In this document: positions 25,628-33,911 of the stretch, in pieces
Numbering within the stretch: the stretch's first letter is position 1
Layout: each line of letters starts with the position of its first letter
Source: Rhizobiales bacterium CCH10-E5
GTDB lineage: Bacteria > Pseudomonadota > Alphaproteobacteria > Rhizobiales > Beijerinckiaceae
NCBI GenBank assembly: GCA_001556125.1
Contig: LSIG01000013.1
Coordinates: forward strand, 1 to 54,812
DNA length: 54,812 nucleotides
Direction: 5' to 3'
Made by a program: the position numbers and the translations under genes
Notes under the pieces: model-generated
Seen by the model: the letters and a program-made list of their open reading frames with translations, nothing else
Databases searched by the model: none
What the model was told of the DNA's origin: nothing

Positions 25628-27304
25628 ATGACCGCCACCGCCCGCGCGCCCCGCATCACCCCCTTCACCTGCGACAAGAGGCCGGCGACGGGCTCGCGCG
25701 GCATGGTCGTCACCAACCACCCCCTCGCCTCGGCCGCAGGTTCGCAGATGCTGCTGGCGGGGGGCAACGCGGTCGATGCGGCTGTGGCCGCCCTCTTTGC
25801 CCTGACCGTGGTCGAACCGATGATGGTCGGCATCCTCGGCGGCGGGCTCGCCCATATCCGCATGGCCGATGGCCGCCATGTCGTGCTCGACGGGCTCTCG
25901 ACCGCGCCGCGGCGCGCCACGCCGGACATGTATGACTGCCTCTCCGACGAGATCGGCAGGCAGCGCGACGTCCGCGACCGGGAGAACGTGGTCGGCCCTA
26001 GGGCCGTCGCCGTGCCCGGCGCGCTGGCCGGCTGGTGCGAGGCCCTCGCCCGCTTCGGCACGCTGCCGCTCGCCGAGGTGCTCCAGCCCGCCATCGCGCT
26101 GGCCGAGCGCGGCTTCACGGTCACGCCCTATCTCTCCAACTGCATCGCCGACAACATCGCCGATCTCGCGCGTGACCCGGGCCTCGCGGCGCTGTTCCTG
26201 CGCGATGGTCAAGCCCTGCCTGCGGGCACGCGGCTGGTCCAGAGCGACTATGCCAAAAGCCTGAGCCTCATCGCCGAGACCGGCCCGGCCGCGCTCTATG
26301 GCGGCCCGCTCGGCCAGGCGCTGACGGATTTCATGGCGGCGAAGGGGGGCCTGATCGGCCCCGACGATCTCACCGCCTACCGGGTCGAGACGCGCGAACC
26401 GATCCGCGGGAGCTATCGCGGCCACGAGATAATGGGGCCGCCGCCGCCGGCCTCCTCGGGCGTCCACATCGCGCAGATGCTCAACATCCTCGATGGCTAC
26501 GACATCGGCGCGCTCGGCTTCGGCTCGCCGGACGCGGTCCATCTCCTGGCCGAGGCCCTCAAGATCGCCTTCGCCGACCGCGCCGTGGCGACCGCCGATC
26601 CCGCCTTCGTCAAGGTCCCGGTCGCTCGGCTGATCGACAAGGCCTATGCCGACGAACGCCGCGCGCTCATCGCGATGGACGAGGCCAAGGCTTGGTCTGC
26701 GGGACTAGCGCCGGGCGAATCGAACGACACCACCCATGTCACGGTCGCCGATGCCGACGGCAACGTCGTCACCGCGACGCAGACCATCAACGGCCTGTTC
26801 GGCGCCTGCACCCAGATCCCCGGCACGGGGATGCTGACGAACAACTACATGTTCAATTTCGACCCGCACCCCGGCCGCGCGCTCTCGATCGCACCCGGCA
26901 AGCGCGTCTTCACCTCGATGGCGCCGATGATCGTGCTGAAGGAGGGCAAGCTCGCCTTCGCGCTCGGGCTGCCCGGCGCGTTGCGCATCTTCCCCTCGGC
27001 CCTGCAGGCGATCGTCAACCTGATCGACCACGGCATGAGCCTGCAGGAGGCGGTCGAGGCGCCGCGTGTCTGGACGGAAGGCGGCGTGCTCGAACTCGAG
27101 GAGGCCTTTCCCGAGACGGTGGCGGAGGCGCTGCGCGCGCGCGGTCACCGCATCGTCCGGATGCCGCGCATCGCCGGCGGCATGAACGCTATCGCCTTCG
27201 GCGCCGACGGCACGCTGACTGGCGCCGCCTGCTGGCGCGCCGACGGCACGCCCGTTGCGGTCTCGGGCGGCCTCGCCCGCGCTGGCGCCCGCTTCACGAT
27301 CTGA
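25628..27304 (+). CDS. Gamma-glutamyltransferase family protein
   Basis: A 558-residue N-terminal-nucleophile hydrolase of the GGT family, which cleaves gamma-glutamyl bonds. The likely autocleavage and nucleophile residue is T368 in NDTTHVTV, and PPPPASSGVHIAQMLNIL is the family segment before it. GGNAVDAAVAALFALTVVEP is the N-terminal signature. I see no clear signal peptide, so it may be cytoplasmic, unlike E. coli GGT. The large and small subunits would be about 367 and 191 residues. The operon context (importer, amidohydrolase) suggests a gamma-glutamyl or related acyl substrate; related enzymes include cephalosporin acylase-like proteins. Confidence 0.88.
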   Translation: MTATARAPRITPFTCDKRPATGSRGMVVTNHPLASAAGSQMLLAGGNAVDAAVAALFALTVVEPMMVGILGGGLAHIRMADGRHVVLDGLSTAPRRATPDMYDCLSDEIGRQRDVRDRENVVGPRAVAVPGALAGWCEALARFGTLPLAEVLQPAIALAERGFTVTPYLSNCIADNIADLARDPGLAALFLRDGQALPAGTRLVQSDYAKSLSLIAETGPAALYGGPLGQALTDFMAAKGGLIGPDDLTAYRVETREPIRGSYRGHEIMGPPPPASSGVHIAQMLNILDGYDIGALGFGSPDAVHLLAEALKIAFADRAVATADPAFVKVPVARLIDKAYADERRALIAMDEAKAWSAGLAPGESNDTTHVTVADADGNVVTATQTINGLFGACTQIPGTGMLTNNYMFNFDPHPGRALSIAPGKRVFTSMAPMIVLKEGKLAFALGLPGALRIFPSALQAIVNLIDHGMSLQEAVEAPRVWTEGGVLELEEAFPETVAEALRARGHRIVRMPRIAGGMNAIAFGADGTLTGAACWRADGTPVAVSGGLARAGARFTI

Positions 27305-27319
27305 CAACGGAACCAAACG

Positions 27320-28285
27320 ATGACCGAGACCATCTGCCTCCTCGACATGACCACGCCGGCCCGCGCCGAGAAGCTGCGCGCCCTTCTGCCGCCGGGCTTC
27401 GTGCTGACCCACGGCACCGCCCGCGGCGACGAACACATGAAGGAGATCATCGCCGAGGCCGACTACGCCATCTCCGGCCAGGTCGCCGTCTCGGGCGATG
27501 TGCTGCGCGCGGCCAGGAAGCTGAAACTGCTGCACAAATGGGGCGTCGGTTACGACAACATCGACATCGCCACCGCCAAGGAACTGGGCATCAAGGTCGC
27601 CCGGACGACGGGCAGCAACGCGCTGCCCGTCGCCGAATTCGCGCTGGGCCTCATGATCTCGGCCCTGCGCTATATCGGCTATGGCCATGCCGAGCTGAAG
27701 AAGGGCCACTGGAGCACCGGCAGCCTGCCGGGCGAAACCTTCATGCTCTCGGGCAAGACCGTCGGCATCATCGGCTTCGGCGCGATCGGCCAGAACGTCG
27801 CGAAGCTGCTGCGGGGCTTCGGCTGCACCATCCTCTACAGCAAGCGCCAGCCCCTCACGGCAGAGGAAGAGGCGGCGCTCGGCGTCCGCAACGCCAGCCT
27901 GGACGCGATTCTCGCGCAGGCAGACGTCGTTTCGCTGCACTGCCCGCTGACGCCCGAGACCACCAACCTGATCGGTCGCGAGGCTTTCGCGAAGATGAAG
28001 AAGACCGCCGTGCTGATCAATGTGGCGCGCGGCGGGGTCGTCGACGAATCGGCGCTGGTCACCGCGCTGCGCGACCGCGAGATCGCGGGCGCGGCGATGG
28101 ACGTCTATGCGATCGAGCCGCTGCCGGCCGACAGCGAACTGCTGACCCTCGACAATCTCGTCGTGACGCCGCATCTCGCGGCGATGGCCGCGGACAATTT
28201 CGCTCCCACCGTTTCGCGGATGTTCGCCAACATCGCCCATGTGTCGCGCGGCGAGCCGGTGCCGGCAAAGGATCTCGTCGTCTGA
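27320..28285 (+). CDS. D-2-hydroxyacid dehydrogenase (phosphoglycerate dehydrogenase-like)
   Basis: A 321-residue NAD-dependent 2-hydroxyacid dehydrogenase. The Rossmann loop is GFGAIGQNVAKLL, VARGGVVDESALVTAL is the arginine-lacking end of the helix region, and MDVYAIEPLP carries the glutamate of the catalytic triad; the usual histidine lies in VVTPHLAAM. It has no regulatory ACT domain, so it is unlikely to be biosynthetic SerA. It ends the operon that begins at 21366 and starts 15 bases after the gamma-glutamyltransferase. Its substrate is probably a 2-oxo or 2-hydroxy acid released in the pathway. Confidence 0.88.
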   Translation: MTETICLLDMTTPARAEKLRALLPPGFVLTHGTARGDEHMKEIIAEADYAISGQVAVSGDVLRAARKLKLLHKWGVGYDNIDIATAKELGIKVARTTGSNALPVAEFALGLMISALRYIGYGHAELKKGHWSTGSLPGETFMLSGKTVGIIGFGAIGQNVAKLLRGFGCTILYSKRQPLTAEEEAALGVRNASLDAILAQADVVSLHCPLTPETTNLIGREAFAKMKKTAVLINVARGGVVDESALVTALRDREIAGAAMDVYAIEPLPADSELLTLDNLVVTPHLAAMAADNFAPTVSRMFANIAHVSRGEPVPAKDLVV

Positions 28286-28300
28286 AACCCGGGCCTGCAC

Positions 28301-28342
28301 CGGCGGTGCCTTGACCTGAATCAAGGCTCGCCGGCACCGCCG
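28301..28342. promoter_or_regulatory. FNR/FixK box nested in a terminator-like hairpin
   Basis: TTGACCTGAATCAA (28311-28324) is an FNR/FixK-type site (TTGAT-N4-ATCAA with one mismatch) 80 bases upstream of ccoN, well placed for activation under low oxygen. The box is the core of a longer dyad, GCCTTGACCTGAATCAAGGC (28308-28327), and outer arms CGGCGGTGCC/GGCACCGCCG (28301-28310, 28333-28342) enclose it. The same DNA could thus end the upstream operon as RNA and bind FixK/FNR as DNA. Confidence 0.8.
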
Positions 28343-28404
28343 CAGCTAACCCTCGCTCATGACAGCGTGCGTGACGAGCGCCGCGAGGTGAGCAGGGGCT
28401 GGGC

Positions 28405-30072
28405 ATGGCGACAACGGGCAATCCGATCCGACAAGCGACGACAGGCGAGATGGTGGGCATCGCGCTTGCCGCGGTGAGCTTCCTGGGCTTGCTGCTGATC
28501 GCCGCCAAGACCGACCACGGCGCCTATGCCTTTCATGCCGCCGTCGGCATGGCCGCGGCCCTGGCGACCATCTTCCTGATCGGCAACCGCTGCTTCAAGC
28601 CGGGCACCGGCCTGGCGCCTCAGGAGATCGACGGCCGGCCGAACTACAACATGGAGCCGGTCAAGTTCGCGACGCTGGCCTCGCTGTTCTGGGGCATCGC
28701 CGGATTCACGGTCGGGCTGATCATCGCGCTCCAGCTCGCCTTTCCGGTCCTGAACTTCGATCTTCCCTGGATCAATTTCGGCCGCCTGCGCCCGCTGCAC
28801 ACCTCGGCGGTGATCTTCGCCTTCGGCGGCAACGTGCTGCTCGCGACCTCCTTCTACGTCGTCCAGCGCACCTCGCGAGCGCGGCTGGCGGGAGACCTGG
28901 CGCCCTGGTTCGTGGTGCTCGGCTATAATCTCTTCATTGTCATCGCCGGGACGGGCTACCTGCTCGGCATCACCCAGGGCAAGGAATACGCCGAGCCGGA
29001 ATGGTATGCCGATCTCTGGCTGACCATCGTCTGGGTCGTCTATCTGCTGGTCTTCCTGCTGACGCTCGCCAAGCGCAAGGAACCGCACATCTACGTCGCG
29101 AACTGGTTTTATCTCGGCTTCATCGTCACCATCGCGGTCCTGCATCTCGGCAACAACCTGGCGCTGCCGGTCTCGATCCTCTCGCCCAAGTCCTACATCG
29201 TCTGGTCGGGCGTTCAGGATGCGATGTTCCAGTGGTGGTACGGCCATAACGCGGTCGGGTTCTTCCTCACCGCCGGCTTCCTCGCGATCATGTATTACTT
29301 CGTGCCCAAGCGCGCGAACCGGCCCGTCTACAGCTATCGCCTCTCGATCATCCACTTCTGGGCGCTGATCTTCATCTACATCTGGGCCGGGCCGCACCAC
29401 CTGCACTACACCGCCCTGCCCGACTGGGCGCAGACGCTCGGCATGACCTTCTCGATCATGCTCTGGATGCCCTCCTGGGGCGGCATGATCAACGGAATCA
29501 TGACCCTCTCGGGCGCCTGGGACAAGCTGCGCACGGACCCCGTTCTGCGGCTGATGGTGGTCTCGCTCGCCTTCTACGGCATGTCGACCTTCGAGGGGCC
29601 GCTGATGTCGATCAAGGCGGTCAACTCGCTGTCGCACTACACCGACTGGACCATCGGCCATGTCCACTCCGGCGCGCTCGGCTGGGTCGCCTACATCTCC
29701 TTCGGCGCGATCTACTGCCTGGTTCCCTGGCTCTGGAACCGCAAGGAACTGTATTCGCTCAAGCTGGTGAACTGGCACTTCTGGGTCTCGACGCTCGGCA
29801 TCGTCCTCTACATCTCGGCGATGTGGGTCTCCGGCATCCTTCAGGGCCTGATGTGGCGCGCCTACACCTCGCTCGGTTTTCTCGAATACTCCTTCATCGA
29901 GACCGTCGCGGCGATGCACCCCTTCTACGTCATCCGGGCGCTGGGCGGCGCACTCTTCCTGACCGGCGCGCTGATCATGGTCTTCAACGTCTGGATGACC
30001 ATCCGCAGCTGCGAGCCGGAGAGCGCCCAGGACAACGCCCCGCTTCAGCCCGCCCTCGTGCCGGCCGAGTAA
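28405..30072 (+). CDS. ccoN: Cytochrome cbb3 oxidase subunit I (CcoN/FixN)
   Basis: This 555-residue polytopic protein is the catalytic subunit of the high-affinity cbb3 terminal oxidase in the inner membrane. Heme and copper ligands are visible: His in [12 protein letters not shown] (low-spin heme), [11 protein letters not shown] and AGPHHLHYT (CuB), and [10 protein letters not shown] (heme b3 and b). It has about 12-14 membrane spans. It starts the ccoNOPQ set and is preceded by an FNR/FixK-type box, so microaerobic induction is expected. Confidence 0.97.
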   Translation: MATTGNPIRQATTGEMVGIALAAVSFLGLLLIAAKTDHGAYAFHAAVGMAAALATIFLIGNRCFKPGTGLAPQEIDGRPNYNMEPVKFATLASLFWGIAGFTVGLIIALQLAFPVLNFDLPWINFGRLRPLHTSAVIFAFGGNVLLATSFYVVQRTSRARLAGDLAPWFVVLGYNLFIVIAGTGYLLGITQGKEYAEPEWYADLWLTIVWVVYLLVFLLTLAKRKEPHIYVANWFYLGFIVTIAVLHLGNNLALPVSILSPKSYIVWSGVQDAMFQWWYGHNAVGFFLTAGFLAIMYYFVPKRANRPVYSYRLSIIHFWALIFIYIWAGPHHLHYTALPDWAQTLGMTFSIMLWMPSWGGMINGIMTLSGAWDKLRTDPVLRLMVVSLAFYGMSTFEGPLMSIKAVNSLSHYTDWTIGHVHSGALGWVAYISFGAIYCLVPWLWNRKELYSLKLVNWHFWVSTLGIVLYISAMWVSGILQGLMWRAYTSLGFLEYSFIETVAAMHPFYVIRALGGALFLTGALIMVFNVWMTIRSCEPESAQDNAPLQPALVPAE

Positions 30073-30083
30073 GGACCGCTTCT

Positions 30084-30848
30084 ATGACGAGCATCGAACA
30101 CAACGCCCCGCGCAAGTCGCTCTGGTCCAAGCACAAGATCTTCGAGACCAACTCCATCATACTGATCATCGGCGTCCTGCTGGTGATCTCGGTCGGTGGC
30201 CTGGTCGAGATCGCGCCGCTGTTCTACCTGAAGAACACGATCGAGAAGGTCGAGGGCATGCGCCCCTATACTCCGCTCGAGCTGGCCGGCCGCGCCATCT
30301 ATGTCCGCGAGGGCTGCTACAACTGCCACAGCCAGATGATCCGCCCGCTGCGCGACGAGATCGAGCGCTACGGCCATTACTCGCTCGCGGCGGAGAGCAT
30401 GTACGACAAGCCCTTCCAGTGGGGCTCGAAGCGCACGGGGCCGGACCTCGCCCGCGTTGGCGGCAAGTATTCCGACGAATGGCAGCGCGACCACCTGGCC
30501 AATCCGCGCGCCCTCGTGCCGCAGTCGATCATGCCCGGCTATCCCTTCCTGACGAAGACCGAACTGAAATTCGACGACATCGCCGACGAGCTGCGCGCGA
30601 ACCGCGGCAGCGGCGTGCCCTACACCGACGAGATGATCGCCCAGGCCGCCAGCGACCTGCGTGCCCAGGCGACGCCCGATCATCCCAAGCAGGGCGAGCT
30701 CGAGGCGCGCTATCCCAAGGCCCAAGCGCGCGACTTCGACGGCGACCCGAGCCGCATCACCGAGGCCGACGCACTGATCGCCTATCTGCAGGTGCTCGGC
30801 ACGCTCGTCGACTTCAAGCTCTACGACAACAAAGCCAACATCCGCTGA
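30084..30848 (+). CDS. ccoO: Cytochrome cbb3 oxidase subunit II (CcoO/FixO)
   Basis: A 254-residue membrane-anchored monoheme cytochrome c. One N-terminal membrane helix ([20 protein letters not shown]) precedes the heme motif C78-Y-N-C81-H82, and IMPGYPF contains the probable axial methionine. It passes electrons from CcoP to CcoN. It follows ccoN by 11 bases. The start at 30084 is chosen because the family begins here; a longer reading would overlap ccoN. Confidence 0.97.
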   Translation: MTSIEHNAPRKSLWSKHKIFETNSIILIIGVLLVISVGGLVEIAPLFYLKNTIEKVEGMRPYTPLELAGRAIYVREGCYNCHSQMIRPLRDEIERYGHYSLAAESMYDKPFQWGSKRTGPDLARVGGKYSDEWQRDHLANPRALVPQSIMPGYPFLTKTELKFDDIADELRANRGSGVPYTDEMIAQAASDLRAQATPDHPKQGELEARYPKAQARDFDGDPSRITEADALIAYLQVLGTLVDFKLYDNKANIR

Positions 30849-30859
30849 CGGAGGGCATC

Positions 30860-31015
30860 ATGGACATGACCTATCAGTGGCTCGCGCGCTTCGCGCAGTC
30901 CGCCGGCCTCCTCTACTTCGTCGGAATCTTTCTCGCCGTCTGCGTCTACGCCTTCTGGCCGGCCAATCGCGCCCGGTTCGAGGAGGCCGCCCGCACCCCG
31001 TTGCAGGACGACTGA
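30860..31015 (+). CDS. ccoQ: Cytochrome cbb3 oxidase small subunit (CcoQ/FixQ)
   Basis: A 51-residue single-span protein (SAGLLYFVGIFLAVCVYAFW) followed by a basic and acidic tail. CcoQ stabilises the CcoP-CcoNO interaction. Position between ccoO and ccoP, length and topology all fit. GGAGGG precedes the ATG at 30860. Confidence 0.93.
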   Translation: MDMTYQWLARFAQSAGLLYFVGIFLAVCVYAFWPANRARFEEAARTPLQDD

Positions 31016-31018
31016 ACC

Positions 31019-31903
31019 ATGGCTCAGCATCAGGACCATCACGAGGTGGACGCCCATACCGGCGTGTCCACGACCGGCCATGAGTGGGACGGGATCCGCG
31101 AACTCAACACGCCGCTGCCACGCTGGTGGCTCGGCATCTTCTACGCGACGATCGTCTGGTCGGTCGGCTACTGGGTCGTCTATCCGGCCTGGCCTCTGAT
31201 CACCGGCGCGACCCAGGGCGTCATCGGCTATGCCTCTCGCATCGAGATCGCCAAGGATCTCGCTTTGCTGCAGCAGCACCGGGCGTCCCAGTCCAGTGGG
31301 CTGGCCGAAGCCTCGCTCGAGCAGATCAAGGCCGACCCCTCGCTCTTCCGCATCGCCATGGCCCAGGGCAAGGCCGCCTTCGGCGACAACTGCGCAGCAT
31401 GCCACGGCGTCGGCGGCGCCGGGTCCAAGGGCTATCCCAACCTCAACGACGACGACTGGCTCTGGGGCGGCTCGCTCGCCGAGATCCACCAGACACTGCA
31501 GAACGGCATCCGTGTCGCCGGCAATGCCGAGACGCGCATCAGCCAGATGCCTGCCTTCGGCAAGGACGGCGTACTGAAGCCGGCCGAGATCCGCGCCGTC
31601 GCCAACCATGTCCGCGAAATCGCCGGTCTGCCGACCGAGGCGAATGCCGATCTTGCCAAGGGACGCGAGCTCTTCGCCACCAACTGCGCCGCCTGCCATG
31701 GCGACGCCGGCAAGGGCAACAAGGAGCTCGGCGCACCGAACCTCACCGACGCGATCTCGCTCTATGGCATGGATCTGGCCTCGCTGACCGAGACCATCAC
31801 CAACAGCCGGGCTGGCGTGATGCCGGCCTGGGGCCAGCGCCTCGATCCGACCACGGTCAAAGCCCTGACGATCTATGTCCATTCGCTCGGAGGGGGCCAG
31901 TAG
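31019..31903 (+). CDS. ccoP: Cytochrome cbb3 oxidase diheme subunit III (CcoP/FixP)
   Basis: A 294-residue membrane-anchored diheme cytochrome c. A membrane helix (WWLGIFYATIVWSVGYWVVY, residues 36-55) anchors it, and the two heme motifs are C125-A-A-C128-H129 and C223-A-A-C226-H227. It accepts electrons from soluble or membrane cytochrome c. The start lies 3 bases after the ccoQ stop. Length and domain order are normal. Confidence 0.97.
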   Translation: MAQHQDHHEVDAHTGVSTTGHEWDGIRELNTPLPRWWLGIFYATIVWSVGYWVVYPAWPLITGATQGVIGYASRIEIAKDLALLQQHRASQSSGLAEASLEQIKADPSLFRIAMAQGKAAFGDNCAACHGVGGAGSKGYPNLNDDDWLWGGSLAEIHQTLQNGIRVAGNAETRISQMPAFGKDGVLKPAEIRAVANHVREIAGLPTEANADLAKGRELFATNCAACHGDAGKGNKELGAPNLTDAISLYGMDLASLTETITNSRAGVMPAWGQRLDPTTVKALTIYVHSLGGGQ

Positions 31904-31905
31904 CC

Positions 31906-33348
31906 ATGGCCCTCCAGGAGACCGATCTCGGGGATCTGCCGCTCTTCGCCCCCACGAAGAAGGTCTATCCGCAAAGTGTGTCCGGCCCCTACCGGCGCGC
32001 CAAGTGGATCATCCTCGGGCTTTGTCTCGGCGTGTACTATCTGTTGCCCTTCTTGCGCTGGGAACGCGGCCCGAACCTGCCCAACCAGGCGGTTCTGGCC
32101 GACCTTGCCAACGCCCGCTTCTACTTCTTCTTCATCGAGATCTGGCCGCAGGAGGTCTATTACTTCACCGGCCTGCTGATCATGGCCGCCTTCGTGCTGT
32201 TCATGATGAACGCCGTCGCCGGGCGCGTCTGGTGCGGCTATCTTTGCCCCCAGACCGTTTGGACCGACCTTTTCCTCGCGGTGGAACGGTTTTTCGAAGG
32301 CGATCGGCGCGAGCGCATCAAGCTCGACGAGGGCCCCTGGACCGCCGGCAAGGTGCTGCGCAAGACCGGCAAGCACGCGGTCTGGCTGCTCATCGCCTGG
32401 TGGACCGGCGGCGCCTGGGTCCTCTACTTCGCCGACGCACCGACCCTGGTGCACGACCTCGCCACGCTCCAGGCTCCCTTCACGGCCTATGCCTTCATCG
32501 CGATTCTGACCTTCACGACCTATGCCCTCGCCGGAATCATGCGCGAGCAGGTCTGCAAGTTCATGTGCCCCTGGCCCCGGATCCAGGCCGCGCTCACCGA
32601 CGACGAAGCCCTCAACGTCACCTATCGCTATGACCGCGGCGATCCGCGCGTCTCGGTGAAGCAGGCCGAGCGCCTGCGCAAGGAAGGCCAACCCGCGGGC
32701 GACTGCATCGACTGCCGGCAATGCGTCGCCGTCTGCCCGACCGGCATCGACATCCGCGACGGAGCCCAGCTCGACTGCATTCAGTGCGGTCTGTGCATCG
32801 ACGCGTGCGACAACGTCATGGAGAAGATCAGCCGTCCCAAGGGGCTGATCGGCTACGACACAGACGATAACGTCAAGCGGCGCATCGCCGGCGAGAAGCC
32901 CGTCTACAACCCGCTGCGCCTGCGCACGATCATCTATGCCGCGCTGATCCTAGTGGTCGGCGGCGCCATGGTCTTCCAGCTCGCCACCCGCCGCACGGTT
33001 GAACTTTCGGTGCTGCACGACCGTTCCCCGCTCTTCGTGCGTCTCAGCGACGGCTCGATCCGCAACGCCTTCACCATCCGCATCCTGAACAAGCGGCCCG
33101 ACGAACGCCCGGTCGCGCTGACGGTCCACGGCCTTCCCGGCATCCGGATCGAGGCGGTGGGCGTCACGCCAACGGCGGATCTGCGTCCGGTCGTCACCGT
33201 CGGCCCGGACTCGTCGCGCGAGGTTCGCGTGCTGGTGACACTGCCGCCGGATGTCCGCCCCGAGAAGACGCAGCCCATCACCTTCACCGCCGCCGATCTC
33301 TTCGCCGGCGAGATGGTGACCGCCACCGACCATTTCATCGCGCCCTGA
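31906..33348 (+). CDS. ccoG: cbb3 oxidase assembly iron-sulfur protein (CcoG/FixG)
   Basis: A 480-residue membrane protein with about five spans and two ferredoxin-type 4Fe-4S motifs: C267, C270, C273, C277 and C291, C294, C297, C301. The membrane cysteine motif WCGYLCPQTVW is also present. Known CcoG proteins reduce Cu(II) to Cu(I) for insertion into CcoN. The C-terminal periplasmic immunoglobulin-like domain (VELSVLHDRSPLFVRLSDGS) is present. It starts 2 bases after ccoP. Confidence 0.95.
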   Translation: MALQETDLGDLPLFAPTKKVYPQSVSGPYRRAKWIILGLCLGVYYLLPFLRWERGPNLPNQAVLADLANARFYFFFIEIWPQEVYYFTGLLIMAAFVLFMMNAVAGRVWCGYLCPQTVWTDLFLAVERFFEGDRRERIKLDEGPWTAGKVLRKTGKHAVWLLIAWWTGGAWVLYFADAPTLVHDLATLQAPFTAYAFIAILTFTTYALAGIMREQVCKFMCPWPRIQAALTDDEALNVTYRYDRGDPRVSVKQAERLRKEGQPAGDCIDCRQCVAVCPTGIDIRDGAQLDCIQCGLCIDACDNVMEKISRPKGLIGYDTDDNVKRRIAGEKPVYNPLRLRTIIYAALILVVGGAMVFQLATRRTVELSVLHDRSPLFVRLSDGSIRNAFTIRILNKRPDERPVALTVHGLPGIRIEAVGVTPTADLRPVVTVGPDSSREVRVLVTLPPDVRPEKTQPITFTAADLFAGEMVTATDHFIAP

Positions 33349-33359
33349 GGGGGCACGCC

Positions 33360-33908
33360 ATGTCCTGTTGTGGAGCCTTCATCATGCCCGTGGATCTGAC
33401 CGCACCGGTTCGTCCCCGCACCGCCGAGCCCTTCCGCCTCAGCGGCCGCATGGTGCTGGCCACCTTGATCGGCTTCTTCCTCGTCGTCGCCGGCATGAAC
33501 GCCGTGATGATGACGATCGCGATCAGCACCATGCCCGGCGTCGATGTGAAGAGCGCCTACGAGACCAGCCAGCACTACAACGGCGAGATCGCGCGGATGC
33601 AGGAGCAGGCGGCACGCGGCTGGACCGCAGAGGCCGGGCTGCGCCGCAGCGGTGCCGACGCCATCTTGACCCTGTCCCTGCGCGACCGCGCCGGCGCGCC
33701 CGTGACGGGGCTGTCGGTGACGGCGCGGCTCGAACACCCGGCCACCCGGCGCGAGGACCGGGACGCCGCGCTCTCCGAGGCCGTGGCGGGCACCTACAGC
33801 GCCGGCTTCCTGGCCGTTCATGGCGGAGGTTGGACCCTCGCCGTCTCGGCGCGACGCGGCAGCGAGACAGTCTTCGTCTCGCGCAGCCGGATCGTGCTGG
33901 AGGACTGA
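33360..33908 (+). CDS. ccoH: cbb3 oxidase assembly protein (CcoH/FixH)
   Basis: A 182-residue FixH-family protein with one N-terminal membrane helix (MVLATLIGFFLVVAGMNAVM) and a periplasmic domain (SAYETSQHYN, then AEAGLRRSGADAILTLSLRD). It is needed for late assembly of the oxidase. Two starts are possible: 33360 (with GAGGGGG upstream) and 33384 (MPVDLT, with GGAG upstream). The extra eight residues contain two cysteines (MSCCGAF), which are unusual for the family. Confidence 0.9.
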   Translation: MSCCGAFIMPVDLTAPVRPRTAEPFRLSGRMVLATLIGFFLVVAGMNAVMMTIAISTMPGVDVKSAYETSQHYNGEIARMQEQAARGWTAEAGLRRSGADAILTLSLRDRAGAPVTGLSVTARLEHPATRREDRDAALSEAVAGTYSAGFLAVHGGGWTLAVSARRGSETVFVSRSRIVLED

Positions 33909-33911
33909 AGC

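Noticed and set aside
26705..28324. A 539-codon open frame on the minus strand opposite the GGT-like and hydroxyacid dehydrogenase genes
   Set aside because: Same compositional artefact; it spans two well-supported plus-strand genes and has no recognisable domain or ribosome site.
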